In this document: positions 8,349-18,290 of the stretch, in pieces
Position numbering within the stretch: position 1 is the stretch's first letter
Layout: each line of letters opens with the position of its first letter
Virus record (IMG/VR): IMGVR_UViG_3300030060_003743
Location: 1-61,212 of that record
DNA length: 61,212 nucleotides
Strand: one strand, 5' to 3'
DNA from: a virus
The notes under the pieces: generated by a model
Databases searched by the model: none
Seen by the model: the letters and a program-made list of their open reading frames with translations, nothing else
What the model was told of the DNA's origin: nothing
Translations under genes and position numbers: made by a program

Positions 8349-8769
8349 CTAGTTTTACCATCCCTCTTTCGATGTAAAGTTTTTTTGCTTCTTCTCCTAT
8401 TTTACCATCAATCGGACATGGAGAATTTGAGTCCCACATGGCTTGCCAGACCCGTGGATCTTGACACAAGATTGCAGTGGCAGAAACACGAAGTCCTAGT
8501 TGAGCCATGGCCCTACTTAGCTTAATGCGTTCACACGTCTTATCAACGACATGTATACCCGCTGAAGCATTGAATAAGCTTGTGCCCAATGCGCCTGACC
8601 TTACGACCACACACACATCGCTACCTCCACCTATTGAAACCGATGGCGATATGGCAGAAGCTGGTGGTTGATCCTTGTAGTAAATATTGCTATCTGCAGC
8701 GAAGCTGTCGGTGACATACAGTAATAACCAAGCTGATGCTAGTATTGTAATTAAAGTTGTCCATTTCAC
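8257..8769 (-). CDS. Exported hypothetical protein, 170 aa, GTG start
   Basis: The protein has a signal peptide (about residues 1-25, ending SFAADS), so export is expected. The mature part has four cysteines (residues near 53, 79, 102 and 118) that could form disulphides. The start is GTG at 8769, overlapping the previous stop as GTGA, with GGAG upstream; no in-frame ATG is available early. Its last 92 bases also encode the signal peptide of the next gene in another frame. No family was recognised. Placement beside membrane-coiled-coil proteins suggests a function at the envelope. Confidence 0.65.
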   Translation of the reverse strand: MKWTTLITILASAWLLLYVTDSFAADSNIYYKDQPPASAISPSVSIGGGSDVCVVVRSGALGTSLFNASAGIHVVDKTCERIKLSRAMAQLGLRVSATAILCQDPRVWQAMWDSNSPCPIDGKIGEEAKKLYIERGMVKLDEQGNLVDAPGIRINISKPRRVNDYGQPTQ

Positions 8770-8993
8770 TTCATTTTCTCCAGAATAGTATCAAGTTTAT
8801 TAGAGTTTTTATTGACTTGATCTTTTATGTACCTTATCTCTACCTCCATCACTTGAACTTTATCAACTTTAGTTTTGATAAGTTCTTGCTCTTTCACTAA
8901 GTCATTAATTTTAGCGGTAGACGTGCCCCAAGCTATGCCTATTAAAACAAAAGGTGAAATTATATAAATTACATTTTTAGGATCTATTCGCAT
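8766..8993 (-). CDS. Small membrane coiled-coil protein, 75 aa
   Basis: One transmembrane helix (residues 8-24, VIYIISPFVLIGIAWG) is followed by a coiled coil of Lys/Glu/Val heptads to the C-terminus. The architecture matches hemolysin XhlA-like or spanin subunits. It overlaps the large upstream gene by 17 bases and the downstream gene by 4. A lysis or envelope role is likely but not proved. Confidence 0.6.
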   Translation of the reverse strand: MRIDPKNVIYIISPFVLIGIAWGTSTAKINDLVKEQELIKTKVDKVQVMEVEIRYIKDQVNKNSNKLDTILEKMK

Positions 8994-11900
8994 CGCTCCT
9001 CCCTTGTCTTTGTGCTAATAATGAACCTATTGGATCATCCGGAAAAATGCTTTCATAAGTTAATTGATCACCTTCATTTTGTCGTGGGGGTGGTACCATA
9101 GGTGCAGGTGATGTAGGAGCCTCTGGCACCGTGGCAGGTGGCTCTTGTGGCTCAGGTGCCGGTGTTTGTGCAGGTGGTGGATTAGGACTGTTGTACTCCT
9201 TTTCTTTTCTTTGCCTAGACCTTTCAAGAGTTTTGTAAGCATCTTGTATTTCTTGAGGTAATAACCTCCTACGATAAATGTCAGGAAACATTCTTCTTTG
9301 TAATCTAGGGCTTAAATCATCGTAATCAAAATCTGCTTTTGGTACAAAAGTAGGACCCTCGTTTAACAGTCTACTTATTTCTTCAAAAGTAATCTTGCTA
9401 ACATCTACTCTAGACGGTTTATCAGCTTCTTTCTGTTCTAATCCGGGAGGATCGCCGAATAATTTTTCTAATAGGTAAGCAGTAGAAACTCTTTTTCTTG
9501 GCATTACATGATCCATGATATAAGTACTTTGAATGTCTTTAACTCTTTGTTCTGGCGATGCGATATCTAACAAAGCTCTTGCAGCTTTAGGGTCTGCAAG
9601 AAATCTTCCTAATTTACTTAAGCCAACTATCGATATAACTGTTGCAGGTAAGCCTATACTTCCTATTGAAGCTCCACCAATTAATAATTTTGTTGGATCT
9701 AAAATACCACTAAGACCTTGTAAACCTAACCTTCTTGTTAAGAATTGAGAAGTGTTGCCCGGTGCAGCACTTTCAAGTTGTTCAAACACTTCAGTCATTT
9801 TTTTCAAAGCATTTAATTGTGTGTCTGCTTCTTTTACAGTTCTACCTGATTGTATAAACATTTCTTTTAGAGCAGCTTCACCCCCTTCATCACCCAAGCC
9901 TAAATAATTTTTAAATTTAGTTACGTTAAAGTCACCAGCTTTTTCAGGAGAAAAGTCCAATACATTAAAGTTAATATCGTCTTTTATTTTTAATATTGAG
10001 TCTGGTTTAAATGACCTTGCTACTGAAAACTCTTTAGCCGCTGGATTCAAATCCATACCTCTAACAAATTCTGGAAACTCATCTAAACGTTTGTAATCTG
10101 TAACTCCTGCTTTTTGAGCTTTTGCTGTTATCTCTTGTATGCTTAAAGCTTGCGCACTCGGTGCGTTGGTAAAAGCTTGAGCGTAAGCGTCAAATAAATG
10201 TCTAGACGTCATTCTCTCCATGGTAGTTTGACCTATTTGACGTAAATTATACCTTTGACCAGGTCCAGAAGTTAAATCTTTAATATCTCTTTTAGGATTT
10301 TTGCCACCAAGTAACCCTGCGAAATCTGATATAGTTTGAGCATCTTTGCTTCTAAAAACAACTTTAGAAAGATGGTTAAACATACCTGCTGGAGTTACTT
10401 TTTCTGAGCCAGATATATCAAACAATGTTAAATTAGTAAATAAATCGCCATCCTGAGCTTTTAAAGCTCTAGCTACCGCTGCGTCATTAAAAGGCATAAC
10501 GCTAGCAAAGAAAAAACCATCTCCCATTCTCTGCGACTCATAAAAAGATTTTAAATCAATTTTTGTTTGCATACGTGCACTGGCAGGAATATTTGCTCCA
10601 TCCATAGCTTTGTTAAAAGCAACCTCTCCTGCGTCAAAAAATCTTAAATCTTTTTCTAACGCAAATTTTATGTCAAATAAACTGGTTAACTGTTTTCTAG
10701 AAATTTTATCTGCTCCTTCTCCTATGGCTTTATTAATAATTCTATGCAGATCAAAGAATTCTGCCCCACTTATATAAAGAGGTGATATTTCGTCTGCTGC
10801 TCGTGCATCAGCACGAAATCCATCAAGTCCAGATGCTAAATCATCTAAAAAAGTTCCTTTACCAGCTAACCTTCCAGCTTCAGTTGCTCCTACACCAAAC
10901 CCTTCACCTTTTATAAATTGAGGTAAGTTGCTAAATTCTTCTAAAGCTTTTCTTGCTGCTCCTAGAGAACTGTTCATTGGTATGAGCTTTTTATCTTTTA
11001 AAGTTTCAAAGTTGTCTAATTTTAATTTAACGTTTTCATAAAGACGGTCTATCATGCGGTAGTTTTCTTTGAAGTTCTCTGCCATTACATTCCTTAACTG
11101 ATAGCCAAATAAATTAGCGTGTTGTACAGGACCGAAAGCTTTAATGTGTTCTAAAAAATTAGCACTTATTCGTTTTTGAGATTCAGCAAATTTTGGTGCG
11201 TAACCTCTAGAAGCACCGGGTAATACCCCTATGGTTCTACCATAACTGTTGACTAATTTACCCATAACAAAATCAGTATTAGCTAAAGCTGCTAAACTTA
11301 AAGTATCTTCTTGACCAGCATTAATTGCATATTTAAGTCTTCTTTTAGAAACCTCTCCACCAGTTCCCGTCAAAAACTTGGCTGCAAACTTGCCCATGGG
11401 TATCAAACCATAAGACAATATACCCTGTGTTCCTAAACCCCAAACTAAAGATTGAGTGTAATCATCCACTGCTCTGGTCAATATTCTTTCTGTTGGAGTT
11501 AGAGCATCAAAATCTCTTTTGTTTAAATCTTTTAAATCTAATTGTGAGGTGATGGCTAAACTTTTGTTAAAGTTATCTAAATCATACAACCCTCCACCAG
11601 CCACACCACCGACAGGAGCTACAAAAGTTAAACCTTTTAACTCAGCTTTTGTAGCTTCAGTCAATCCATATTTTCTAGCGACCTTAGCTTGTGCAGGTAT
11701 TCTACTTAAAGCAGGTAGTAAACCCAAAGATACTTTATCTAAAAATCCTGTGGTCAATTGAAATACTTTACCTATACCACGAGGTGCTTTACTCATTCCT
11801 TTAAATATTTTACCTAAACTTTGCGAAGTGCTTCTTGTTTCAATACCCAGTTTTTCTTTCAACGCTTGTGGTGCTTTAGTTCCAAAACGAGTACCAAATT

Positions 11901-12204
11901 TTTCTATGTCCGCTTTTATGGCTTTGTTGTTTTTACCCATATAGCCAAGGTAAGCTGTCGCCTCTCCACCTAACACTGCGTAGTCCCTTCCCTCACCTTG
12001 TTTTGGATCAAAGCCTGCTTCTGCTTCTGCAGCTAAATAATCTCTACCGACAAATATTTTATCTTCTATGGCTTGCACACTTTCAGGACCTGTCAAGATC
12101 CCCTCTTTTAAAGCTTGATCAATAACATTTCTTTCTTCAGTGGATAATTTAGTTACATTTAATCTGTTCTCATCAATTGCTTTTTGTAAAGTAGATATGT
12201 CCAT
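8977..12204 (-). CDS. Large putative internal virion (ejection) protein, 1075 aa
   Basis: This is the longest product in the window. It is mostly helical with several apolar stretches (for example around residues 165-215 and 265-285) and ends in a Pro-rich tail (TPAPEPQEPPAT near 1010-1050). No peptidoglycan hydrolase motif was seen. Size, helix content and its place at the end of a run of head-to-tail genes resemble the T7 gp15/gp16-type ejection proteins that leave the capsid with the DNA. That comparison is by position and style only. Confidence 0.65.
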   Translation of the reverse strand: MDISTLQKAIDENRLNVTKLSTEERNVIDQALKEGILTGPESVQAIEDKIFVGRDYLAAEAEAGFDPKQGEGRDYAVLGGEATAYLGYMGKNNKAIKADIEKFGTRFGTKAPQALKEKLGIETRSTSQSLGKIFKGMSKAPRGIGKVFQLTTGFLDKVSLGLLPALSRIPAQAKVARKYGLTEATKAELKGLTFVAPVGGVAGGGLYDLDNFNKSLAITSQLDLKDLNKRDFDALTPTERILTRAVDDYTQSLVWGLGTQGILSYGLIPMGKFAAKFLTGTGGEVSKRRLKYAINAGQEDTLSLAALANTDFVMGKLVNSYGRTIGVLPGASRGYAPKFAESQKRISANFLEHIKAFGPVQHANLFGYQLRNVMAENFKENYRMIDRLYENVKLKLDNFETLKDKKLIPMNSSLGAARKALEEFSNLPQFIKGEGFGVGATEAGRLAGKGTFLDDLASGLDGFRADARAADEISPLYISGAEFFDLHRIINKAIGEGADKISRKQLTSLFDIKFALEKDLRFFDAGEVAFNKAMDGANIPASARMQTKIDLKSFYESQRMGDGFFFASVMPFNDAAVARALKAQDGDLFTNLTLFDISGSEKVTPAGMFNHLSKVVFRSKDAQTISDFAGLLGGKNPKRDIKDLTSGPGQRYNLRQIGQTTMERMTSRHLFDAYAQAFTNAPSAQALSIQEITAKAQKAGVTDYKRLDEFPEFVRGMDLNPAAKEFSVARSFKPDSILKIKDDINFNVLDFSPEKAGDFNVTKFKNYLGLGDEGGEAALKEMFIQSGRTVKEADTQLNALKKMTEVFEQLESAAPGNTSQFLTRRLGLQGLSGILDPTKLLIGGASIGSIGLPATVISIVGLSKLGRFLADPKAARALLDIASPEQRVKDIQSTYIMDHVMPRKRVSTAYLLEKLFGDPPGLEQKEADKPSRVDVSKITFEEISRLLNEGPTFVPKADFDYDDLSPRLQRRMFPDIYRRRLLPQEIQDAYKTLERSRQRKEKEYNSPNPPPAQTPAPEPQEPPATVPEAPTSPAPMVPPPRQNEGDQLTYESIFPDDPIGSLLAQRQGRSDANRS

Positions 12205-14994
12205 TTATCTTCCTCCTCTACCTCTAGTAACTGGTCTAGCTTTTTCTGTTTCTTCTCCTTTTTCTGGAAGAATTTTATCTTCTAAATCTAAATTATCAAT
12301 TCTATCTTTAGTGTCGATATCGCTTTCATCAGGAATTGTTTCTGGTTGAACAGTGGTGTCAGGAGCACCTGGATCAGCACCTTGCAATTTAAACCTATTG
12401 TACCTAGTATCCTTAATAACATGATAATATCTATGTTGTTTGTTAAGTAAGGTATCAATTGATTGACCACCGTCAATAGATTCTTTAAGTTTATCCCTAT
12501 ACTTTCTAAGCATATCCTCTAATAATTTCTCATAATTACCCGTTATTTGAGCTGGTGTTTTTCCAAAAGTTACTATTTCTGTATTCTTAGCCATTTCTTC
12601 TAAGTCATAAACAGTCAAACGATCTTTTTCTTTGTAAACGTTTGCTAACAAATATTTCATACGTGTTTCTATAATCTCTAACCTAGAAATCATTTTAATA
12701 ATGTCATCGCCTGATATATATTCAGGTAAACCTGTTTCTGAATTCTTTATCTCATAATTTTCACCTACTTTATATCCTTTATATTCAGTAACTTTACCAG
12801 CATCTACCTCCTGTATTCTGCTTAAAGCTTTTTCTTGCAGTGCATCACCATCAGCTAAGTTTTTTTGTAGCTTCTTGTAAGCATCTCGTCCTTTCTTTTT
12901 CAATTCTAGAGAGGCTTTATCAGTGCCTGTTATGTTCAACCAAGCGTCTTTTTCCCCGTTCGGACCGACTATTTTACCTTTGTCTAAAATTTCATTTATA
13001 ATCCTATCTCTACTTGAATCTATATTACCGTAACTCTTAGCATTTATTTCACTAAACTGGTCTATACTTTTAAAAATTTCAGATGGAACACCTAGTGCTT
13101 TTTCTACAACTTGCCTAATCGCACCACCACTAGAAGTTAGGTTAGGGAAATTTCGCATAATGTTTAAAACATCCTCAATGTTTACTATACTTTCATCAAG
13201 TTTACTCATCATAGCCAATTTATCTAACAAGACGTCATCATCAGCAACTGGAATATCTTTACCGTCAGCTATTGCAGCTTTAAAAGGTGCGTATTCTTCT
13301 GTATCAAATATAGGATCATTTAATTTTACATAAGTTACATCGCCGTCTGGCATTTGTACTTGCACTATAGTCGATCCAAATTCATCTTTTCCAGCATTAA
13401 AAGTTTTGTAAGGAATATACTGATTACTTGGGTCTGAAACAAGTATTCTGCTATCCAAATTTTTTGGTTTAGAAGCTTTTCTTATATCGTTAAGATACTT
13501 TTCTTTTTCTTTTAAATAATCTGTAACAGCATCACTTCCGCTTATTAAATTGTCTCTTTGTTCTTTTAAAAGAGCTTTCATATCTTCATCTAAAGTTGCG
13601 TCTAAATCTCTTTGATATTGCATATAGTCGGCAGCTAAACTTGCTCTAGTTTGTTTTTCTTCTTGATAAAGCTGTAGCATGTCCTCTGAATATATTGTAC
13701 TAGCTCTTGCCGCAGCTTCTGCAAAACCCGCCATGCCTGTTGCATTAGTAGGTGCAGACAAGTTGTTGAAAAAATTATAAGCTGCATAATTAGCTGTTTC
13801 ATTTGGTAAATCTAAGCCAGCATTTTTTCTAAAGTCATCATAAAATTGATCAAAGGATTTTCTTTGTTTATTATTTAATTTAGCTTTTTCAATTTCTATT
13901 AGTCTATTAGCTTCTTCGTACCCCTCTAAAAAATTAAAATAGTCTTTTTCTGGTCCTGCGGGATCACGATCATCTTTGAGTTTATTGTCTAGCTCCTCAT
14001 TCTCTGCTAAGTTTGATAAATAATTTAAAGTGCCGCTATCTCCGCCTTCTATTCTTTGTTCTATGGCATCACTAACCTGTTTTATAGACTTTTCATTAAT
14101 TTGACTGGCAGGAGTTAAATCATCGCCAACATCAAATCTAACTTTTTGGTTAAGCTCTGCTTTTTTTTGCATGGCTTCAGTTTCTAACTGTTCTTTCTCT
14201 GTGATTTTAAGAAGTTCTTTATCCAAAACCTCTTGAAAAGTTTCGCGTGTATCCTCTTTGGTGAGATTTCTACCTGATCTTCTAGCGTCTGTTACTTTCT
14301 CTGGATCAGGAATACCTTTTTCTTTTGTAGCGTAATAACTGTCACCTACTTGTATATAATGAGAGTCTTTAAGATCAGAGGGTTTTGTAGATCTTGTTAC
14401 TTTCTCTGATTCAAGAGAATAAGGATATTGAGTCGCTAAAGTCGGGTCAGACAATACTTTTTGTGCAAACTGTGGACCAGGTTTATTACTTGGTATAAAT
14501 TCGGAACCTATTCCAGCTATTAAACCTGTAGCTATAGCTCTTCCTGCTCTATTATAACCACTACCAGTTGAATCTATAAAATTTGCAAGTCTGTTAATAG
14601 CTTTGCCTTTTAATCCAAAACCTTTTACAAGTTCTGGAGTAAATAAACTTGAAATACCAAGTTCACCAACACCTTGTACCACACGTTGTTGTGGTTCTGC
14701 AGCACCATACATGCTAAACGAACTATCTTCTGGCCTGTCTATACCTCTAAGACCTTGTGCCACATCAAAAGCACCACTTGCAGCAAAACCTAAGTCCGCT
14801 ATGCCTGCAGTTTGCACTGCTCTTTTACCTAAAGCTTTTCCTGTGCCACCTGGTTTTAAACCTCGATAAGCGCCAGGTCGCATGACTCCACGACCTCTCA
14901 TGATGTTTTGACCAGTTCTAACTAAAGCAGGTAGACCGTAACGTAAAGCTGCACGTCCCGCCATCATTACTGCTGGTGCTAAGAAAAAAGCCAT
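12205..14994 (-). CDS. Large putative internal virion protein, 929 aa
   Basis: The N-terminal 160 residues are Gly/Ala-rich and weakly hydrophobic (MAFFLAPAVMMAGRAALRYG). The rest is charged and helical with long Lys/Glu coiled-coil stretches, and the extreme C-terminus is basic (RPVTRGRGGR). The gene stop and the next start are adjacent (12204/12205), and its own ATG is directly against the previous stop (14994). It is probably a second ejection protein. No enzyme motif was found. Confidence 0.65.
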   Translation of the reverse strand: MAFFLAPAVMMAGRAALRYGLPALVRTGQNIMRGRGVMRPGAYRGLKPGGTGKALGKRAVQTAGIADLGFAASGAFDVAQGLRGIDRPEDSSFSMYGAAEPQQRVVQGVGELGISSLFTPELVKGFGLKGKAINRLANFIDSTGSGYNRAGRAIATGLIAGIGSEFIPSNKPGPQFAQKVLSDPTLATQYPYSLESEKVTRSTKPSDLKDSHYIQVGDSYYATKEKGIPDPEKVTDARRSGRNLTKEDTRETFQEVLDKELLKITEKEQLETEAMQKKAELNQKVRFDVGDDLTPASQINEKSIKQVSDAIEQRIEGGDSGTLNYLSNLAENEELDNKLKDDRDPAGPEKDYFNFLEGYEEANRLIEIEKAKLNNKQRKSFDQFYDDFRKNAGLDLPNETANYAAYNFFNNLSAPTNATGMAGFAEAAARASTIYSEDMLQLYQEEKQTRASLAADYMQYQRDLDATLDEDMKALLKEQRDNLISGSDAVTDYLKEKEKYLNDIRKASKPKNLDSRILVSDPSNQYIPYKTFNAGKDEFGSTIVQVQMPDGDVTYVKLNDPIFDTEEYAPFKAAIADGKDIPVADDDVLLDKLAMMSKLDESIVNIEDVLNIMRNFPNLTSSGGAIRQVVEKALGVPSEIFKSIDQFSEINAKSYGNIDSSRDRIINEILDKGKIVGPNGEKDAWLNITGTDKASLELKKKGRDAYKKLQKNLADGDALQEKALSRIQEVDAGKVTEYKGYKVGENYEIKNSETGLPEYISGDDIIKMISRLEIIETRMKYLLANVYKEKDRLTVYDLEEMAKNTEIVTFGKTPAQITGNYEKLLEDMLRKYRDKLKESIDGGQSIDTLLNKQHRYYHVIKDTRYNRFKLQGADPGAPDTTVQPETIPDESDIDTKDRIDNLDLEDKILPEKGEETEKARPVTRGRGGR

Positions 14995-16052
14995 TACCCC
15001 ATCACTCCTGTGCCAGCAAACAGATTAGGTTTATTTGCAGTTAACACTTTACCTACTTGACCAATAGTTTGTGCATACGGATTAGCTCCGGGAGCCGAGG
15101 TTGCTGTCACTTGACTCGATGCAGTTGGTAGTGCCGTCATGATACCTTTTTGGAATTCAATACGTTGATAAGGCTCATAAGCTCTAGCTATGTCAGTTTG
15201 TCTTTGACGATCTAAAGCTGCTTGTGCGATACCTCTTTGTTGTGCTCCCACACCCATTTGTTGCTGTATATCTTGAGCTTGCATTGCTTGTTGTTGCGCA
15301 CCCAACCCAACAAACTGTTGTCCTATGCCTTGTTCAGCACCTGTTCTAAATTGTCTGTCTGACATGGCAGCACTCAAAGCGTTACCAAAAATACCTGCTT
15401 GAAGCTGTCCTATTTGGCCTAATCGGGCTCTTTCTAGTTCTGCTGATGCTACTCCCTCTCTACCACCACCAAACGCTCCAGATCTTACTGCATTTGCACT
15501 TAAGGCATCTTGACCCATGGCCGCTTGTCTATTAATTTCGTCAATAGCAAATTGACTATACGGATTTAAAAAAGATTCAATATTTAAAGGTGCGCGTGCT
15601 GCCGCTTGTGCCGCTTCAGTTGCAGCAATACCTTGTTGTAAAGCCGGAGTTCCTACCCCTGTTTCACCAGCTAAAGTAAAAGCACCTTGTTCTAAAGCTG
15701 TGGGTGCTGCCACTTCATAAGCTGGTATGTTGATCGGCTGAGAAGTTAAATCTGCTGCTGTATCAAATAAGGCTAATTTTCTAGCTTCTATCTCTGGAGC
15801 TTCACGAGCAAATGTAGTTGTGGTATCTGGTGTGGTAGTTCCACCCCCACCACCACCGAAGTATTGTGTTAAACCAGTTTCATCATTAACTGTGCCACAA
15901 CCACCATGTGCAATAAGAAGTTTTCTTTCGTATTCGTTTACATGAGCTAAATGTACATCTTCTGGATGTCCGTGAGCCGTGATTTCTTTATAAAGCTGTT
16001 TAAACAACTTTATCTTTTCTTGCATATTTAATTGTTTTGTATCAATACTCAT
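14994..16052 (-). CDS. Ala/Gln-rich putative internal virion protein, 352 aa
   Basis: The chosen start is the ATG at 16052, which overlaps the previous stop as ATGA and has a GAGAAAG ribosome-binding site; a longer reading from 16115 would overlap the acetyltransferase-like gene for no reason. After a Gly run near residues 66-70, the body is Ala/Gln/Gly-rich (LGAQQQAMQAQDIQQQ around 240-260) and looks like a helical assembly protein, as in small ejection or tail-hub proteins. No catalytic motif. Part of the 9-17.4 kb putative ejection cluster. Confidence 0.65.
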   Translation of the reverse strand: MSIDTKQLNMQEKIKLFKQLYKEITAHGHPEDVHLAHVNEYERKLLIAHGGCGTVNDETGLTQYFGGGGGGTTTPDTTTTFAREAPEIEARKLALFDTAADLTSQPINIPAYEVAAPTALEQGAFTLAGETGVGTPALQQGIAATEAAQAAARAPLNIESFLNPYSQFAIDEINRQAAMGQDALSANAVRSGAFGGGREGVASAELERARLGQIGQLQAGIFGNALSAAMSDRQFRTGAEQGIGQQFVGLGAQQQAMQAQDIQQQMGVGAQQRGIAQAALDRQRQTDIARAYEPYQRIEFQKGIMTALPTASSQVTATSAPGANPYAQTIGQVGKVLTANKPNLFAGTGVMG

Positions 16053-16462
16053 AATTCTTTCTCTATTTGTACATGTGTCTTTACATACCCTTTGTGTTTT
16101 AAAACTCTTTCCCATCCAGGTCTTGCAAACACCTCCATTTTCTTACAACCCTGCTCCTTTGCCCATGCAGCTATATCATCAATGTGATGAAACCACCTTT
16201 TATACATTACGCCTGTGGTGATTTTAATATCACAGACTTTAATTTTAGGGTAGTTTCGTACTTCAGTTACAACCGAGGCGTACACTTTGTCATTGTCTCC
16301 AACTATCAACCAAAGTTGAAATGTACCTTTCTTGCATGCCGCTAATACATCTTTAGCATCAAACCCTCCGTTTGTATCGCATGCCAGCTGTATCATTTCT
16401 ACTGCCAAAGGCCACACTTTTTCTACATCATTTTGATTAAATAATACAATTTTAGTTTGCAT
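16049..16462 (-). CDS. GNAT-fold protein resembling T7 gp13, 137 aa
   Basis: A small protein with an acetyltransferase-like (GNAT) layout: N-terminal VEKVWPLAVEMI helix, central strands (QLWLIVGD, VYASVVTEV), and a C-terminal WAKEQGCKKMEVFAR helix-strand ending in HKGY. T7 gp13, an internal core protein, is known to have the same fold. The acetyl-CoA binding loop (Q/RxxGxG/A) is not evident, so catalysis is doubtful and a structural role in virion assembly is more likely. It overlaps the next gene by 4 bases (ATGA) and the previous one by 11. Confidence 0.7.
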   Translation of the reverse strand: MQTKIVLFNQNDVEKVWPLAVEMIQLACDTNGGFDAKDVLAACKKGTFQLWLIVGDNDKVYASVVTEVRNYPKIKVCDIKITTGVMYKRWFHHIDDIAAWAKEQGCKKMEVFARPGWERVLKHKGYVKTHVQIEKEL

Positions 16463-17432
16463 TAACTAAGTCGTAAATCCTTTTCATTTGATCTTGCTGA
16501 TTGTAAAAAAATTTAGCACCTTTACTACGCATATCTTTAAAGTCCTCAGGATTTGCACCTGACATGATGCCTGCTCCAAGAACAGCATCTGCACGAGAAA
16601 CAAACTCACCATCAGCGAGTTGTGCTAACATAGTGTCTGTATCTTTATCACCTGTGCCAGAGCCGTCTTCAACATAACCTTGCGCTCTAACATAATTATT
16701 AATATCATTTTCATCGTGTTCCATTTTGCTAGGTAAGTAATTTACACCACCTTCATTGAAAGCTGCTATACCTCCCTTTGCTCTGTAAAGAACATTACTT
16801 GGAGTATAATCATAAATATCTGTCACAGGCTCTCCCATTACTGGCGCTCTGTCTGTAAGACCTTTTAATTTTTCTAAGTTTTCTTGATACATTTCAGCAC
16901 TAGGCCCCATAGGACGATTTAATTCTGGTTGAACTTGTGGTGGTAAACTTTGTGGAATTATAGAAGATCCTATACCATAACCTATTAAAGCTTGGTTATC
17001 CATTAAAGCTTTACCAAACTTAGCGCTATCTCCTAACAAATTAGCCATGACACCAGTGTTTCCTGTTAAACCCGTGCCAATAGTATTAGGTGAAAATTTA
17101 GGAGCACTTGTTCCTGCTGCGCTTTTCAAAAGTGCATCTGATCCAAAGCCTGTTGGAGTTGAAGTAACAACACCTGCCCCAGGCCCACCTGCAGCTATGG
17201 TGTCCGCTAAAGGAGCAGTTGTTCCTGCCTTACTTAAATATTCACCTAGTTTGCCAGTAGCCGTAGCTCCAGCACCACCGAGTAGTCCTGCTTTTATAGA
17301 ATCTCTAGTGGATGCCCCTAATAATTTAGAGGTAAGAAAACTAGACAGACCTGCACTTATGGCTGTACCAAATGTGCCTGCCCCTGCAGATGTTAATATT
17401 GCATTTATGCCGAGAGATATTGGATCAATCAT
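16452..17432 (-). CDS. Putative virion protein with KGG motif, 326 aa
   Basis: The start was placed at the ATG at 17432; a TTG 12 bases upstream is also in frame. The first 130 residues are Gly/Ala/Ser-rich and weakly hydrophobic. A Pro-rich link leads to RAKGGIAAFNEGG near residues 220-232 and an acidic segment (DDGSGTGDKDTDTMLAQLADGEFVS) characteristic of marine phage virion proteins. The ADGEFV motif is often seen in ejection or tail-lysin partners. No enzyme motif. It is the first gene of the ejection cluster. Confidence 0.65.
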   Translation of the reverse strand: MIDPISLGINAILTSAGAGTFGTAISAGLSSFLTSKLLGASTRDSIKAGLLGGAGATATGKLGEYLSKAGTTAPLADTIAAGGPGAGVVTSTPTGFGSDALLKSAAGTSAPKFSPNTIGTGLTGNTGVMANLLGDSAKFGKALMDNQALIGYGIGSSIIPQSLPPQVQPELNRPMGPSAEMYQENLEKLKGLTDRAPVMGEPVTDIYDYTPSNVLYRAKGGIAAFNEGGVNYLPSKMEHDENDINNYVRAQGYVEDGSGTGDKDTDTMLAQLADGEFVSRADAVLGAGIMSGANPEDFKDMRSKGAKFFYNQQDQMKRIYDLVNAN

Positions 17433-17477
17433 TTCCCATTTCAACTCCTTTATAAGCTTATAAGGACTAGTTTACCC

Positions 17478-18290
17478 TTATTCTGTAGCGCTATCAACAC
17501 CATCACAGGGTTTCATTTCATCCCACAAACGTCCTGTATATTGAAATTCACCAACGTGTGTAATGTAATCCATAATGTAACAGTAACATTTACCACCGGT
17601 GTTACGCCACAACCTACAAAAAGCAAAGTCTTCACCTAAAAAACGTTTGTTTTTTGCATCATAATAAGTGTCAAAAAAGTTATACAGATAAGGTTTTTTC
17701 TGTAATTTACCGTCAATTAAACTTTCTTGGTGTATCTCCATGTCAGGATATGACTTTATCAAAGTATCAAAAACTTCTCGTTTAATAAGCATACAGCCAG
17801 TGGGTGCATGGGTGACTTCAATTACACCCTCACCCTCTATCTTAATGGCCTCACTATCTTCTAATCGTAAGGGATAAGTATTACAATTGACATGTGCTTC
17901 GTGAGCCGTGGTCACATCACCATGTAATATTTTTTGAATGAGCCTATCAAACTTAATATCTTTTAAAGGATAAGGCACAGAGATGACGTCCTTGTCAGCC
18001 TCAAGCATACTCCATATGCTGTCAGAGGAAAACGCAATATCTGAATCTATAAAAAGCATGTGTGACATTTCGCTTTTTAAAAAAGAAGCAGCACATAAGT
18101 TTCTGCCCTGCGTTACCAGTGATGATTTTATCATTTCAAAAACAACTTTAATACCTTTTTCCATGCAGTTTTTTTGAAACTCCAACATACTTTGTGTGTA
18201 ATGTATGGATACTTCACTATGGACAGGTGTGGCCACATATATACTTATGTTTTTGTCTTCAAGCCATAAAGGTTTACTTGGGTCTTGCAT
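17478..18290 (-). CDS. GT-A glycosyltransferase, 270 aa
   Basis: A nucleotide-sugar transferase of the GT-A fold. N-terminal IYVATPVHSEVS starts the Rossmann-like half, the QGRNLCAASFL segment precedes the metal-binding DSD at residues 82-84 (MLFIDSDIAF). A later conserved GEDFAFCRLW segment (about 225-234) resembles the acid-helix of GT-2-like enzymes. It would transfer a sugar to a virion or host-surface acceptor. It overlaps the GT-B gene by 17 bases, so both probably serve the same glycan. Substrate unknown. Confidence 0.85.
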   Translation of the reverse strand: MQDPSKPLWLEDKNISIYVATPVHSEVSIHYTQSMLEFQKNCMEKGIKVVFEMIKSSLVTQGRNLCAASFLKSEMSHMLFIDSDIAFSSDSIWSMLEADKDVISVPYPLKDIKFDRLIQKILHGDVTTAHEAHVNCNTYPLRLEDSEAIKIEGEGVIEVTHAPTGCMLIKREVFDTLIKSYPDMEIHQESLIDGKLQKKPYLYNFFDTYYDAKNKRFLGEDFAFCRLWRNTGGKCYCYIMDYITHVGEFQYTGRLWDEMKPCDGVDSATE

